Below, in pieces: positions 45,159-55,273 of a stretch of 64,000 nt of DNA. Origin of the DNA: Cotesia glomerata (Eukaryota; Arthropoda; Insecta; Hymenoptera; Braconidae); NCBI RefSeq assembly GCF_020080835.1, contig NC_058167.1:2976659-3040658 (forward strand), written 5' to 3'. Every line of letters begins with the position of its first letter. The first letter of the stretch is position 1. The notes below the pieces were generated by a model, which worked only from the letters and a program-made list of their open reading frames with translations, was not told the DNA's origin and ran no database searches. Both the position numbers and the translations under genes were made by a program.

Positions 45159-45324
45159 ATGGAATACGCTTTGGTAAAAATCCCTCATGAAAATGATAAA
45201 AAAGTGGTCGTTGAAACTTGTCACATAAAAAACTTTAGTACCTTCAATGTTTTGACTCAAAATCAAGTGTATCGTTACGATGACGGTGTGAAGAAATTTA
45301 AATGCATAATATTACATCAATCAG
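45159..45324 (+). CDS. BEN-like gene of the 19.7-kb element, exon 1
   Basis: 55 codons plus one base, from ATG at 45159 to CAG|GTAAGC. Product MEYALVKIPHENDKKVVVET.. followed by YRYDDGVKKFKCIILHQS. It resembles the conserved N-terminal module of many insect BEN-domain proteins (a short beta-rich segment of the type YALVKF-DD-VEVV). Function is inferred only from that resemblance and the C-terminal exon. It lies divergent from the transposase gene. Confidence 0.65.
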
Positions 45325-45490
45325 GTAAGCCACAAATATAATATAATTTTGCCCAGTTAATGCATTCCGCAATAACATTTTTTGTGTTTTGTTTGAATTT
45401 CAATAATAAAATATTTAATTATGTTAATTAAGTAAACACTATAAGTTGACAATTCTAATCGTATTTAGAACATATAAGTAGATAAATATT

Positions 45491-45609
45491 CCCTGAATAA
45501 AAAAAAATATTCAGACAAAGGAAAAAATATTGAGAAGTATTGGATTGACTAGAAAACCAATACTTTTCAATACTTTTTTCTTTGTCTCAATACTTTTTTT
45601 TAATCAGGG
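45491..45609. repeat. 119-bp palindromic MITE, copy 1
   Basis: CCCTGAATAAAA at one end and TTTTAATCAGGG at the other. The whole unit folds on itself around TTGGATTGACTAGAAAACCAA. A near-identical copy starts 88 bp further on, in the same intron. Confidence 0.85.
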
Positions 45610-45696
45610 TTGAAAAAAGAATCAAATAATAATAAATATCTATTTAGTCACAGTTTATTAAAATATTTTCTCGCATAAGTTTCTTTAAATTAAAAA

Positions 45697-45815
45697 CCCT
45701 GAATAAAAAAAAGTATTGAGACAAAGGAAAAAATATTGAAAAGTATTGGATTGACTAGAAAACCAATACTTTTCAATACTTTTTTCTTTGTCTCAATACT
45801 TTTTTTTAATCAGGG
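45697..45815. repeat. 119-bp palindromic MITE, copy 2
   Basis: Same ends and centre as copy 1, with nearly perfect arms (AAGTATTGAGACAAAGGAAA and its complement). A third, more diverged relative with CCCTGATTAAAA and AACCAGGG ends lies at 50501-50650. Confidence 0.85.
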
Positions 45816-46510
45816 AATATACTATGAATATTATGATTTAAATGTGTGAAAAAGAAACTGACAAAATATTTATATAAAACAAAAATAATAAAAAAAAATT
45901 ATTATTAAATTATAAATACATTTAAAAACGAGTTGAAGTGTTTAATGGTTTTTAGAAAGAATAAATTGTATTTCTATAGCTTGCTTCTTTTCTGTTTACG
46001 CTTATAGTTTATAAATTAAAAATGAATATTTTATTAGTATATATATTCTTTATAGAAAATTATGAAAATAATAAACTTTATTTGTGGTTCGTGTTTTTAT
46101 GAAAAAAAAGTTTTTTCGATGAGTATTGCCCATACATAGATGTGTTTATAATTTTTTTTTTCTTAAGATTTGATTTTTGTAAATTTTAACAAATTTTTAG
46201 TTTGATTTAATATTTTATTACACTTTACTTGAGTATAGTTTATAATCAGTTTATTGCTAAATTACGCAATCCGATATTAATTAAAAAATTATTTCACTTA
46301 ATACATTCAATTGTTCAATGTGTTTTAAAATGTTATTTTTATAAATGTATAACGCTTCACGTTATATTATGAATTTAAATAAAGTTTAATCATTCGAAAT
46401 GAACAAAATTTAAATATTTTTTCAATAAAAACAAGAATTAAATAAGAAATAAATCAGTTCGAAGGATCTATCAAACAATTATTTATATATTATTATGTGA
46501 TGAATTTCAG

Positions 46511-46647
46511 ATTCACGGGACTATTTGTTGAAACCAAAATTTCGTATACGAGAGCCTGTTATAACAAATCCGTCATCTTTAGAGTCATCGTCAGATAATG
46601 AGAAAGAAGCAGAATCGGGAGTCACCAACGCCAAAGAAGCTAGAAAA
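46511..46647 (+). CDS. BEN-like gene, exon 2
   Basis: Acceptor GAATTTCAG. Continues the frame of exon 1 (split Asp codon) as DSRDYLLKPKFRIREPVITN and an acidic Ser/Glu stretch, ending in phase 0 at AGAAAA|GTATTT. The donor is weak but the frame joins correctly to exon 3. Linker region with no domain assigned. Confidence 0.6.
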
Positions 46648-46659
46648 GTATTTATTTAA

Positions 46660-49460
46660 TTTGTATATGTTTAAAAAACATTATATCCCTAGGAAAAAAT
46701 GTTTTTATCAAATTTTATAAAATTAATAATCTTATGCACTTTCATACAGTTTTATATAAATCTATAAAATTTTAAAAACATGCATAAAATTTTATAGAGA
46801 TATTTTCAATATAAACTTTTAATTATACAAATCTATAAATTTTAAATTTCGATAGATTAATAACATAAATCAGTTATCCCGTGGGCAATGAGAAAAACAA
46901 TCGATTTCGTTTGAATACAAATTATTTTTTAAGTAATCGTCCAGCCAACTATTTATTGCTGTCGTTATTGCTTAACTTCGATGATTAAATCCCATCCATA
47001 ATATACTATCGTTTGCTTTACTGTTCATATGAAATGTGTGTTGTAACAGGGTAAAAATACCCTGAATCGATAAGGCATTGGCCATCGATGATTTTCCGAC
47101 GCAGCACTGGCGCGTCTCGGTCTCCAGGTCCTAAGTAGTGAGTAAGAGGGGAAATAGTTAGGAAAATTATCATTATCATTACTGAACGTGTCGGATACCC
47201 GGAGTAATATCAAACAACGTGAGTTCGAGGAATACACCTGGAATGGAGACCTAGGAAACGACGTGTTCCACAGGCAGCTTTCCACAGGTACCGAACTTAC
47301 TCCACGGTTTGGACTCGGTTCACTTCTCCTCTTTTTCATCATATTATTCAATTGTTTAATTTATTAATCGACAACCAAAATTTAATCCTTAATTAATATT
47401 CGCTAGTTTACGCTGGGTGATTTTCATGGGGATTTATACCCAAAAATCATTCAGTTAACCTTGAGGTCTAAATCCGTTTTTACATTATTAGTGAGAATTT
47501 TCTAGTAACTAAAATTAATCTTTTAACTTAATTAATATCTGGAATTTGTTTTATTGATGGTATCAAATTTCATAATCAATCACGTGCTACAAAACAATTG
47601 ATTAATTTTCACACTTGGAAAATTTGTCAAGTGTCTTCTCACTAAAAATTTAGTCAACGTGGTCGAATATTTGACAACGTAGATATTCCGAACACCCAAG
47701 GTCGAAGCAAATGAACTAACGAATGTTTGGCGTTGTTTTGTCAGTTACTTTTACATGAAACGGTTAAATTTATTTATTCCAAATAATTATAATTGTCGAT
47801 TTTTATATTGAATAATTTTACAACTAAGTTACTGATTAATTTTCGTTATGAGTTGTCGTATTGCGAATTATGTTGAAACGTCTTACAACTTAAGTTATCA
47901 TTTTTATTCAACGAAAATTATTGATCATAATTAATTTAATGACTCAGGAATTTATTCAGAAAATTTTGGATTGTTAAAATTTAATACCCTTGGTCTTACC
48001 AAGCGGTTTTTCCAAGCGGTCTTACCAAGCGGTCTAGTAAATTTTAAGATCAAATAATTAAGTAAAGTTCAAATTAATTAATAAAGTCATTGCCATAATC
48101 AATTGAAAATTAAGTAAATGATTAAAGAAAAGAAATTCTAAAGTAAAATCAGTGTGTAGTATGTGTGTGAAAATTGTGTGGGTTATGGGTGTGTTCGAAT
48201 AAGTCGCGTGACATGAAATTTGAATCAAGTTGTTTTAATTCATTCTGGTTAGCCGCAAGTTAGGCTAGACGAACCCATTCACATCGGCTGTACGAGTGCA
48301 GGGTGAACTTATAGTCCTGGTTAGCCGAAGTTAGGCTAGACGAGCTCAGTCACATCGGCTGTACGAGTGCAGAGCGATTTTAAGAGTTCTGGTCAGCCGC
48401 AAGTAGGCTGTAGTTTTAAGTTCATATTTTGTGTGAGCGAGTGTCATTATTTTGTTAAATTTGTTAATTTTTTTAAAGTAAATTCGCTAATTAATTTTGT
48501 TAAATAAATTTAGATTCATTGTTAAATAATTATTCATTTATTTTCAACAGCAACCTTCCTCCACTCTCTCTAACCCTCAGATAAGACCTGCTCTGGCACC
48601 GGTTCCAGGATCGTTGAAAAAACCTGGTGGCGCCCTTAATAATATTAGAATTTGTTGCATTTTATTTTTTGTTAGATTATTAGTTTATTAGATTTAAGGG
48701 GCTACTGAATAGGACTTAAAAATCCTGTTTCAGTGTTATATGGTGTATATAAATTTAACAAGTGATTGGATTATTTGAAATATTTCTATTCTTTTCAAAA
48801 ATGATTTGAAAGACGTAAAATAAGAATACTACTTAATGTGGAGAAGTTTTTATCAAGTAACTTATGATAAGATAACTGAATAATTACAACAATATAAATC
48901 ATAATAACAAAATTTCAAGGGTCCATTACATTCAGCATGCACAATAAAAAAAAAAAAAAAAAACTTAAAAAAATTGTATAAAATTGATGTTCCACACTTT
49001 AATAAAATTTTAGCAAACAGAAGAAAATAATATAAAATTTCATAAAAACATGTTGTGGATCGATAAAATTTTACAAATTATTATAAAGTTATATAAAACT
49101 TTAAAAATTAATATAAAATGATAAAAAATTTTACACAATATACCGAATATTAAAAAATTTTTACATAAGTTCGTTAAAATAATTTTTATTTTTAATTTAT
49201 TTCAATAGTAGATCGTTGAGTAAAAATATTAAAATTTTTAAAAATCTTTGTTTACAAAACAATAATAGAAACATTAATAACGAAAAATGTTTTGATAGTT
49301 TTGCTGTTTGGTTATTTTTACATTATGTTCTAAATACCAGTCTGATAAAAAATTTATAATCAAAATTGTTTATGACCAAACATTAAAAAATTAAGACGTT
49401 TAACTAATAAGTTATATAAGGTAAAAGCCCCAATACCGGACCATGTACCAGTACCGGAAC
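46660..49460. other. Long intron of the BEN-like gene with mixed repeats
   Basis: The flanks (46670-46860 and 48960-49150) share many TATAAAATTTTA words and may be arms of an inverted-repeat element. The interior (47039-48640) is GC-richer, with a three-unit 72-bp tandem repeat at 48245-48413 (CTGGTTAGCCG..GGCTGTACGAGTGCAG) and a TGGCGCCC at 48628 that resembles a retroelement primer-binding site. No coding region was recognised, so no element type is assigned. Confidence 0.45.
48245..48413. repeat. 72-bp tandem repeat (2.3 units)
   Basis: Units begin CTGGTTAGCCGCAAGTTAGG at 48245, CTGGTTAGCCGAAGTTAGG at 48317 and CTGGTCAGCCGCAAGTAGG at 48389. Each full unit contains ACATCGGCTGTACGAGTGCA. 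Confidence 0.85.
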
Positions 49461-49472
49461 ACTCCACGTATT

Positions 49473-49473
<1 letters not shown>

Positions 49474-49562
<89 letters not shown>
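49474..49562. repeat. (TA)n microsatellite
   Basis: Two TA runs separated by GCCATATA. It sits in the long third intron of the BEN-like gene. 49563-50415 is AT-rich with nothing else recognised. Confidence 0.95.
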
Positions 49563-49566
<4 letters not shown>

Positions 49567-50415
49567 AAACGAAAAAATTAAATGAACATCGAATTTTAAT
49601 ATTTTTTATACAGTAATTCAATTTGAAAAAGTTAAGAAAAAATCTTACATATTTCTGAAAAGTGTCTTAACATGTGTGTTATCACCGACAGCATCTCCAT
49701 ATAATCATTTTTTGTTTTGAAAATTTAAGACCATTCTGATAAATACTTAAATATTTTATTTTCATTAATATTTGTACGTTTAAGAATCGTTTGCTCCAGC
49801 GTTTATGTAGCTACATAAATAAAATGTAATTTCAATGCTTACATAGATTTTAGTTTAGTAAACATAAATTTCAGTTCTGACATAAATAAATGTATGAGCC
49901 ATAATCTTTATGTATTTACACTTAAATTTATGTTTTTACCTAAATTTTCATTTGTTCATTTTTAATAATAGTACTGATATTTTTATTTTAAGTTCTTTTT
50001 AATTACGAATATGAAAATATACTATCTAATATATCTATTATTGTTTATTTCATTGCAAATGATTAATTTTTAATTATATTTAATATATATTTATTATTAT
50101 AAAGTATGTCTCATTTCTTATGTTATTTATTTTATAATTAATTAACGATTATAAAAAAATCAGTCGATGAAAAAAATAATTAATCAAAAATAAAAGAGTT
50201 AGTAGCATTATTAAAAATAAAAAAATTAAAATTGAGGTAAAAACATAAACTGAATTAAATTAATGTGTCCAAATAAACGTTGGCGCAACCGGCCCTTAGT
50301 GTATTAAATTAAAAATTATTCTAAAGCTATTTAGCTGTTATGTTATTTCAATCACATCAATTACAATAGAGAACTTAGAGAAAAAGAGACGTTCACATTT
50401 TAATTTTTCTTTCAG

Positions 50416-50460
50416 CCAACATTATCAAACCACATACGTCCTAAATTAAAAGATACGAAG
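50416..50460 (+). CDS. BEN-like gene, exon 3
   Basis: 15 codons (PTLSNHIRPKLKDTK) between TTTCTTTCAG and GTAAGC, phase 0 at both ends. Short, but both splice sites are good and it keeps the frame into the last exon. Confidence 0.6.
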
Positions 50461-50500
50461 GTAAGCTAGATATATATGAATATTATTCTTTGTTTATATT

Positions 50501-50650
50501 CCCTGATTAAAAAAACGGATTAAAAAGTAATGAAAATAACAACACTTGAATTTTTTTCAATACTTCTGAATATTTTTAATTTTTTTGAATTCGTTGTCTT
50601 AAGGAGAATTAACGTTCTCAGTCATTTTCAATACTTTTTTCTAACCAGGG
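50501..50650. repeat. Diverged relative of the CCCTGA...TCAGGG MITE
   Basis: Ends CCCTGATTAAAAAA and TTTTTTCTAACCAGGG, with AT-rich arms and a GAATTCGTTGTCTTAAGG centre. It lies in the short intron before the last exon. Confidence 0.6.
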
Positions 50651-50717
50651 ATTTAATACTTTTGATCATTCAGCTGAAAATTTTGCAATTAACTTAATTA
50701 ATGTACTTTGTATACAG

Positions 50718-51262
50718 ATTTTAGAGCAAAATCCGTTGATGGAGCGACTGATGAAAGATAACCGCAAAAAGGATGAAGAAAATATAAAATTGAAACGTCA
50801 GCTTCAACAATATAGACTAATAACATCTTCAAATCAATTACAAAAGCAACAAGAGCAACAACAAAAACTAGAACAACCACAAAAGCAACGTTATGATCCT
50901 TATTACTATATAGATCATGATACGTTTCACGTTGGTGATGATATATACATACCAAGTAGTACATCTCGTGAAGCGTTCGATGCCCCCAACCCATCTAAAT
51001 TTATTAAAACTATGTCTTTTTTGCTATTTGGGGCAATCAAACACTTTCTCAACGTGTAGTTCGTGAACAAAAGAACACAAATGGTCGGACACAATTAACT
51101 CCAAGAAAGAAAGAATTGCTTAAAATTCATTATAGACAATATTTGGAAAGCCGAAAATATTCTGATGAAAAATTCAATAACGAAAATTCAAATACACAAA
51201 TTAATACTTATTTAGATAGAGCTATTCAGGAGGCTAAAAGACAAACTAAAAAACAAAATTAA
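50718..51262 (+). pseudogene. BEN-like gene, last exon (one frameshift)
   Basis: Acceptor GTATACAG. The first part is a charged and Gln-rich helix (QKQQEQQQKLEQPQKQ), then FHVGDDIYIPSSTSREAF and PSKFIKTMSFLLFG, which resembles the start of a BEN domain (LG-gv-I, then A-kF-k-L...LFG). Here the frame hits a stop at 51057-51059, but a one-base shift near 51027-51035 (TTTGGGGC) restores NQTLSQRVVREQ, a run with LTPRKKELLKIHYRQYLESR, and an open frame to the TAA at 51260-51262, as expected for a whole BEN domain. Either the gene is broken or the sequence has lost a base. BEN domains bind DNA; a role in recognising the element's ends is inference. Confidence 0.6.
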
Positions 51263-51560
51263 TTTTATCTTACCAATTCTTTTTTTGATTGTTACATTGT
51301 ACTTAGAGTGCAATTTCAGTGCAAAGTTTTTTATCTTAATTGCAACATAAATTTTTAAAACGCCATCTCAGTTAACAGTAAATAGTAAAAAAATTTCAGG
51401 CCACTTTTTTTTCTGCCTTGAGAATACTTCTGAAACTAAAAGATCTGCAACAAAATTGAATTTTTTCCGACATTTTATTGTACTTATTGCATTTTTTTTT
51501 ACATAATTTAATTTTATTGAATACATAAATATATAATTTTAATAAAATCAGTACAGTTTT
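51263..51560. other. 3' flank of the BEN-like gene
   Basis: AT-rich, no gene. Probably the 3' UTR of the BEN-like gene before the right TIR begins. Confidence 0.5.
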
Positions 51561-52124
51561 TAATGTAGATATTTAAGACAAAAATGCAAAAAAACCAAAT
51601 GCATTATATTTATATTGTACTAAGTTAAATTTTTAACATTGTTTCTTATAATTTTGTCACAGTAAAAAACTAAATAATTAATTAATTAATTAATCATTGT
51701 CTCTTAAAATTTTGTCACAGTAAAAAACTAAATAATTTATTAATTAATGTAACCCCAAAAAAACTACCATAAAAACTTTTTCATTTAAAATCGATTAAAG
51801 TTTTCATTTTGTTTTTTTTTCACCAACAAAATTGTCATTACTTAATAAGTCTTCTCAATTCTTAAAAACTCTTATAAACTCTTTTTTCTCGCTGGTATTT
51901 TTTTTTAAAGAAAACTCTGATTAAGTCTTATTAACTCTGAAAAACTCTTTTTAAAAAGTCCCATTTTCGTGAGAATGTAAGACTTATTAAGATTTTTGAA
52001 GAGTTATTAACACTTTTCAACACTTATTTTTACTTACTGAGAAAAAATAAGACTTTTCAAAAGTCTTATTAAGAGTTTTTGAGACTTTTTAAGAGTTATT
52101 TTTGAAAAATATTTCCATAAGGGG
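51561..52124 (-). repeat. Right terminal inverted repeat of the 19.7-kb element
   Basis: Inverted copy of 32465-32970, ending AAATATTTCCATAAGGGG. It contains the same AAGTCTTATTAAGAGTTTTT words and the TGTAACCCCAAAAAAACTAC block. An additional unit of about 72 bp with TTTTGTCACAGTAAAAAAC is duplicated near 51650-51735, so the two TIRs differ in length. Confidence 0.8.
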
Positions 52125-52146
52125 GTATGCATAATTGGTAAAACAA

Positions 52147-52530
52147 TAGTTTAAAAAACTAAAAACACGCTTTTTATAGAAAACCAAATCCAAAAATAGA
52201 AAATAAATTTAAATTAAGATTAGTGTTAAAAATTTCAATAAATATAAATTATCAATAGTGTAAATAAAAAATGTATTTTATTTTAAAAAGCGTGAGGTGC
52301 ATGGATGTCAATAGTTATAAATATTTTATTGACAGATATGAGTAGAGTGATTATCATTTTGATAATATCTTAAAAGCACCCACGCTTTTTAAAATAAAAT
52401 ACATTTTTTTATTTACACTATTATTAATTTATATTTATTGAAATTTTTAACACTATTCTTAATTTAAATTTATTTTCTATTTTTTAGTTTGGTTTTCTAT
52501 AAAAGCGTGTTTTAGTTTTTAAACTATTAT
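52147..52530. repeat. Foldback element of about 380 bp
   Basis: The left arm AATAGTTTAAAAAACTAAAA and CACGCTTTTTATAGAAAACC is mirrored by GGTTTTCTATAAAAGCGTG and TTTAGTTTTTAAACTATT. The arms are about 150 bp with a GCGTGAGGTGCATGGATGTC loop side. A partial extra right-arm unit follows to about 52600. Confidence 0.8.
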
Positions 52531-52617
52531 TTATTTTTACTTTTAGTTTGGTTTATTTATAAAAGCGTGATTTTTAGTTTTTTAAACTATTATTATTTGT
52601 TGATTATCAAAAATATT

Positions 52618-52637
52618 CAGGCGCGCAAATTACCCAC
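52618..52637 (+). rRNA. 18S rRNA-like scrap (out of order)
   Basis: CAGGCGCGCAAATTACCCAC matches the conserved 18S text that normally follows GGAAGGCAGCAGG. Here it lies before the larger 18S-like piece at 52720, so the order is permuted. In between are TACTGACA triplicates and AT-rich sequence. Confidence 0.55.
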
Positions 52638-52719
52638 GGAGAGTTACATACTGACATACTGACATACTGACATACCAAGTGGAGCTAATAAAAATAATTA
52701 TTTATAAATATTATAAATA

Positions 52720-52794
52720 CGGGGAATCAGAGTTCGATTTCGGAGAGCGAGCCTGAGAAACGGCTACCAGAACCAAGGAAGGCCGCAGGCGCGC
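52720..52794 (+). rRNA. 18S rRNA-like fragment ending at the gap
   Basis: GGGGAATCAGAGTTCGATTT, GAGCCTGAGAAACGGCTACC and GGAAGGCCGCAGGCGCGC follow the conserved 5'-domain text of eukaryotic 18S rRNA, with several mismatches from the usual sequence. It stops at the N gap, and its last bases CAGGCGCGC equal the start of the 52618 scrap, as expected for a tandem or permuted arrangement. A degenerate rDNA fragment or assembly join, not a functional gene. Confidence 0.65.
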
Positions 52795-52894
52795 NNNNNN
52801 NNNNNNNNNNNNNNNNNNNNNNNNNNNNNNNNNNNNNNNNNNNNNNNNNNNNNNNNNNNNNNNNNNNNNNNNNNNNNNNNNNNNNNNNNNNNNN
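52795..52894. other. Scaffold gap (100 N)
   Basis: Exactly 100 N, a conventional unknown-size gap. The left contig ends in 18S-like sequence and the right one begins in a Polinton polymerase gene, so adjacency of the two is not established. Confidence 0.98.
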
Positions 52895-54379
52895 GTGATA
52901 ATTTTTGATCCAAATAAACCAGAATCCTATTTAATGTATTTTGATATTAATAATTTATATGGTGCATCTATGAGTATGCCTTTACCAACAGGAAAACCAT
53001 TTGAATGGGTTGAATTAAGAATTTCGATATAAATCAGAAAATTAACTTAAATTTTTAAATAATACCGAAGAAGGGTTTTGGCTATATACTTGAAGTTGAT
53101 CTAAAATATCCGGAGGAATTATATGATCTACATAAAAGATTTACACTTTATGTCCTGAACACTTTTACCTCCAGACAGCAAACATACAAAAATTAGCGCA
53201 ACTACTTTTATATTGCGATAAAAAATTATGTAATACATTATAAAAATTTAAAACAATGTTTAGAATTAGGATTAAAAATTAACAAAAGTACACCGGAATT
53301 TTAAAGAGTTTAGAGAGTCACCATGTGGTTAAAACCGTATATAGATAAAAATACTGATTGTAGAAAGGCTGCAAAAAATGAATTTGAAAAAGATTTTTAT
53401 AAATTAATGAATAATGCAGTTTTTGGTAAGATCTTCATGTGAAAATGTTAGAAAGTACTATAAAAGAAATAAAGTTAGAATAAGTTACAAGATGGTCGAG
53501 GTAGATATGGTGCTTCTGGATATGATTTGTAAACCAAATTTCCATAGTCTTACTAAGTTTTTGATGAAAAGCTATGATTATTATTGAAAATGAAATGTGC
53601 TGAAGTTAATTTTAATAAACCAATCTATGCTGGTTTTGTTTGGTTTTAGATATGTCAAAAACTTATATATACGACTTTCATTATAATTATGTAAAAGAAA
53701 AATTTTTAAAAATGACGATGTCTGTAAATTAATGTATACAGATACACAAGATAGTCTAATTTATCACTTTACTGTTACCTAATATATATGCAGAATCATC
53801 AAACGTGATATTGCAAAGAGTTTGAGCTACCTCTGACTATCTCACCAAAATAATATTTACAATATTCCGTTGGTAAAAATGAAAAAGTCTTAGAGGATTA
53901 ATGAAAGACGCGAAAAGCCAATGGTAAAAATTATGTCCGGAATCCTTGTTGGATTAAGAAGCAAAAACTTTACGCTTTTCAAATATATAAATCTGGCGAA
54001 GATCAAATTGCAAGCATTATGAGTCTTCGATGAAGAAATTAAAGATGATACGGTTAAAAATGCGAGCAAAAGGTGTCCAAAAATCGACTTTGCAGAACTA
54101 TAACGTTTGATGATTATAAACAATGCCTGCCTCTCGATAATATAAAAGAGTAACAAAAGAATGAATATGTTAGTAAAAAGAAAGTAGAAATCATGAAGTT
54201 AATGGCTCACTGCTTCAAACAAAATTAGCTTTAAGTTGGGAAAGGATGACCAAACGTCAACTTCACCTCCAAAAAATAAATACAGACTTACTTTTACCAT
54301 GGGGTTATGAAATACCAAGTTTCACAAAAAGTTGGCTCAATATTGAAAAAACTATTAAAAAGACCAAATTATTATTGTA
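52895..54379 (+). pseudogene. Polinton-type DNA polymerase B fragment, copy A (many indels)
   Basis: C-terminal part of a protein-primed family B DNA polymerase as found in Polinton/Maverick elements, homologous along its length to 60273-61658. It shows many 1-4 base insertions relative to copies B and C, and no long frame survives. The indels are dense from the gap to about 54380 and nearly absent beyond it, which looks more like unpolished long-read contig-end sequence than natural decay. The neighbouring gene at 54602 is opposed, as in the other copies. Confidence 0.75.
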
Positions 54380-54601
54380 AATTCAATTTTTAAGTAATTA
54401 AAAAATTAATGTTATGTTTTTTGTAAGAATAATAAAAAATGGAAATTATAAATAAAAGAAAAAAAATTTTTTTTTCATGTATATATATATATATATATTT
54501 TTATTTTTAAAGTATAATTTTTAAGAACATATATAAGTACATTTTTAACATAAATTTAATTGAAGTAATTTATTCTTGATTATGAAGGTTTGATAAGAAA
54601 T

Positions 54602-54895
54602 TCAAACTTGTGATAAGCTGTTCCGAAATAATTCGAAGCGAAGTTCTCCTGCTGAGGCCAAATCGATCAGTGAAGTTATCTGCTCTTCATCATCAATGAG
54701 CATCCGGTTGGTTCGATTCGGGAAGAAGATTGAAAACTCGTTTTCCACAATTCCCAAAATTTTCGGTCCATATTTTGTGTTGACTTTCTTAATTTCCGTG
54801 ATTTGATAAATCTTGTTCAGTTGCAGTTCTTCAAACTTTTTAGTTGGTAAAAAGTTCGGTAAGTTGTTGATTTTATTGATAGCACTCAAATCCAT
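54602..54895 (-). pseudogene. Small Polinton-associated protein (MDLSAIN type), copy A, C-terminal frameshift
   Basis: Same protein as at 58253 and 61852 up to SAGELR, after which one extra base (near 54640) changes the C terminus to FELFRNSLSQV. The shape (LNKIYQITEIKKVNTKYGPK, then a short beta-like FSIFFPNR) suggests an OB-fold-like small protein, but that is a guess from pattern only. Always opposed to the polymerase gene, with a gap of about 200 bp. Confidence 0.75.
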
Positions 54896-55273
54896 TTTTG
54901 AATTATTAAGCTAAGAAATAGATAGAAAATAGTAAATAATAATAGTAGAAATTAGTTATAAAATAGAATAATGAAATAAATGACTTACTTGATTTTCCGT
55001 AGAGTACACAATTTTAAATATTTTTAACAAAAGACACAAATTTTTTTTAAACTGAACGACTGATTGAAGTAACTGCAGACAGAGGACTGAAATTTGGAGG
55101 CAAGTAAGTATAACTCCCCACCAACTAATATTACATTCTTATACTGCTATAGTTAAAAAGTACTAAGTTAATAAACTATATTTCTCAAATATTAAAAAAA
55201 TATAGTTAAAAGTGCAATATTGTTTTTTCTAAGTTTATTCGGAAAAAGTGTAATATTTTTTCATAAGAAAAAA

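Larger units (their letters stand above)
32465..52124. mobile_element. 19.7-kb DNA transposon with tnp2-like transposase and BEN-like gene
   Basis: Bounded by inverted repeats that start CCCCTTATGG on the left (32465) and end CCATAAGGGG on the right (52124), matching for roughly 500 bp each. Inside are two divergent spliced genes: a minus-strand tnp2/CACTA-like transposase (42773 to 34280) and a plus-strand BEN-like gene (45159 to 51262). The terminal 280 bp on each side are dense with AAGTCTTA, ACTCTTAA and GAGTTAATAAG words. Several smaller elements are nested in its introns. No clear target-site duplication was found; flanks are GAAT on the left and GTAT on the right. The right TIR carries an extra tandem unit of about 72 bp. 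Confidence 0.7.

Noticed and set aside
47025..47351. 108-codon minus-strand frame
   Set aside because: Low-complexity and Ser/Arg-rich, in the unassigned repeat-like interior of the BEN-like intron; no supporting structure.
47039..48640. Solo LTR with primer-binding site TGGCGCCC
   Set aside because: No second LTR, no polypurine tract and no gag-pol; the LTR end does not finish in CA next to the candidate site.
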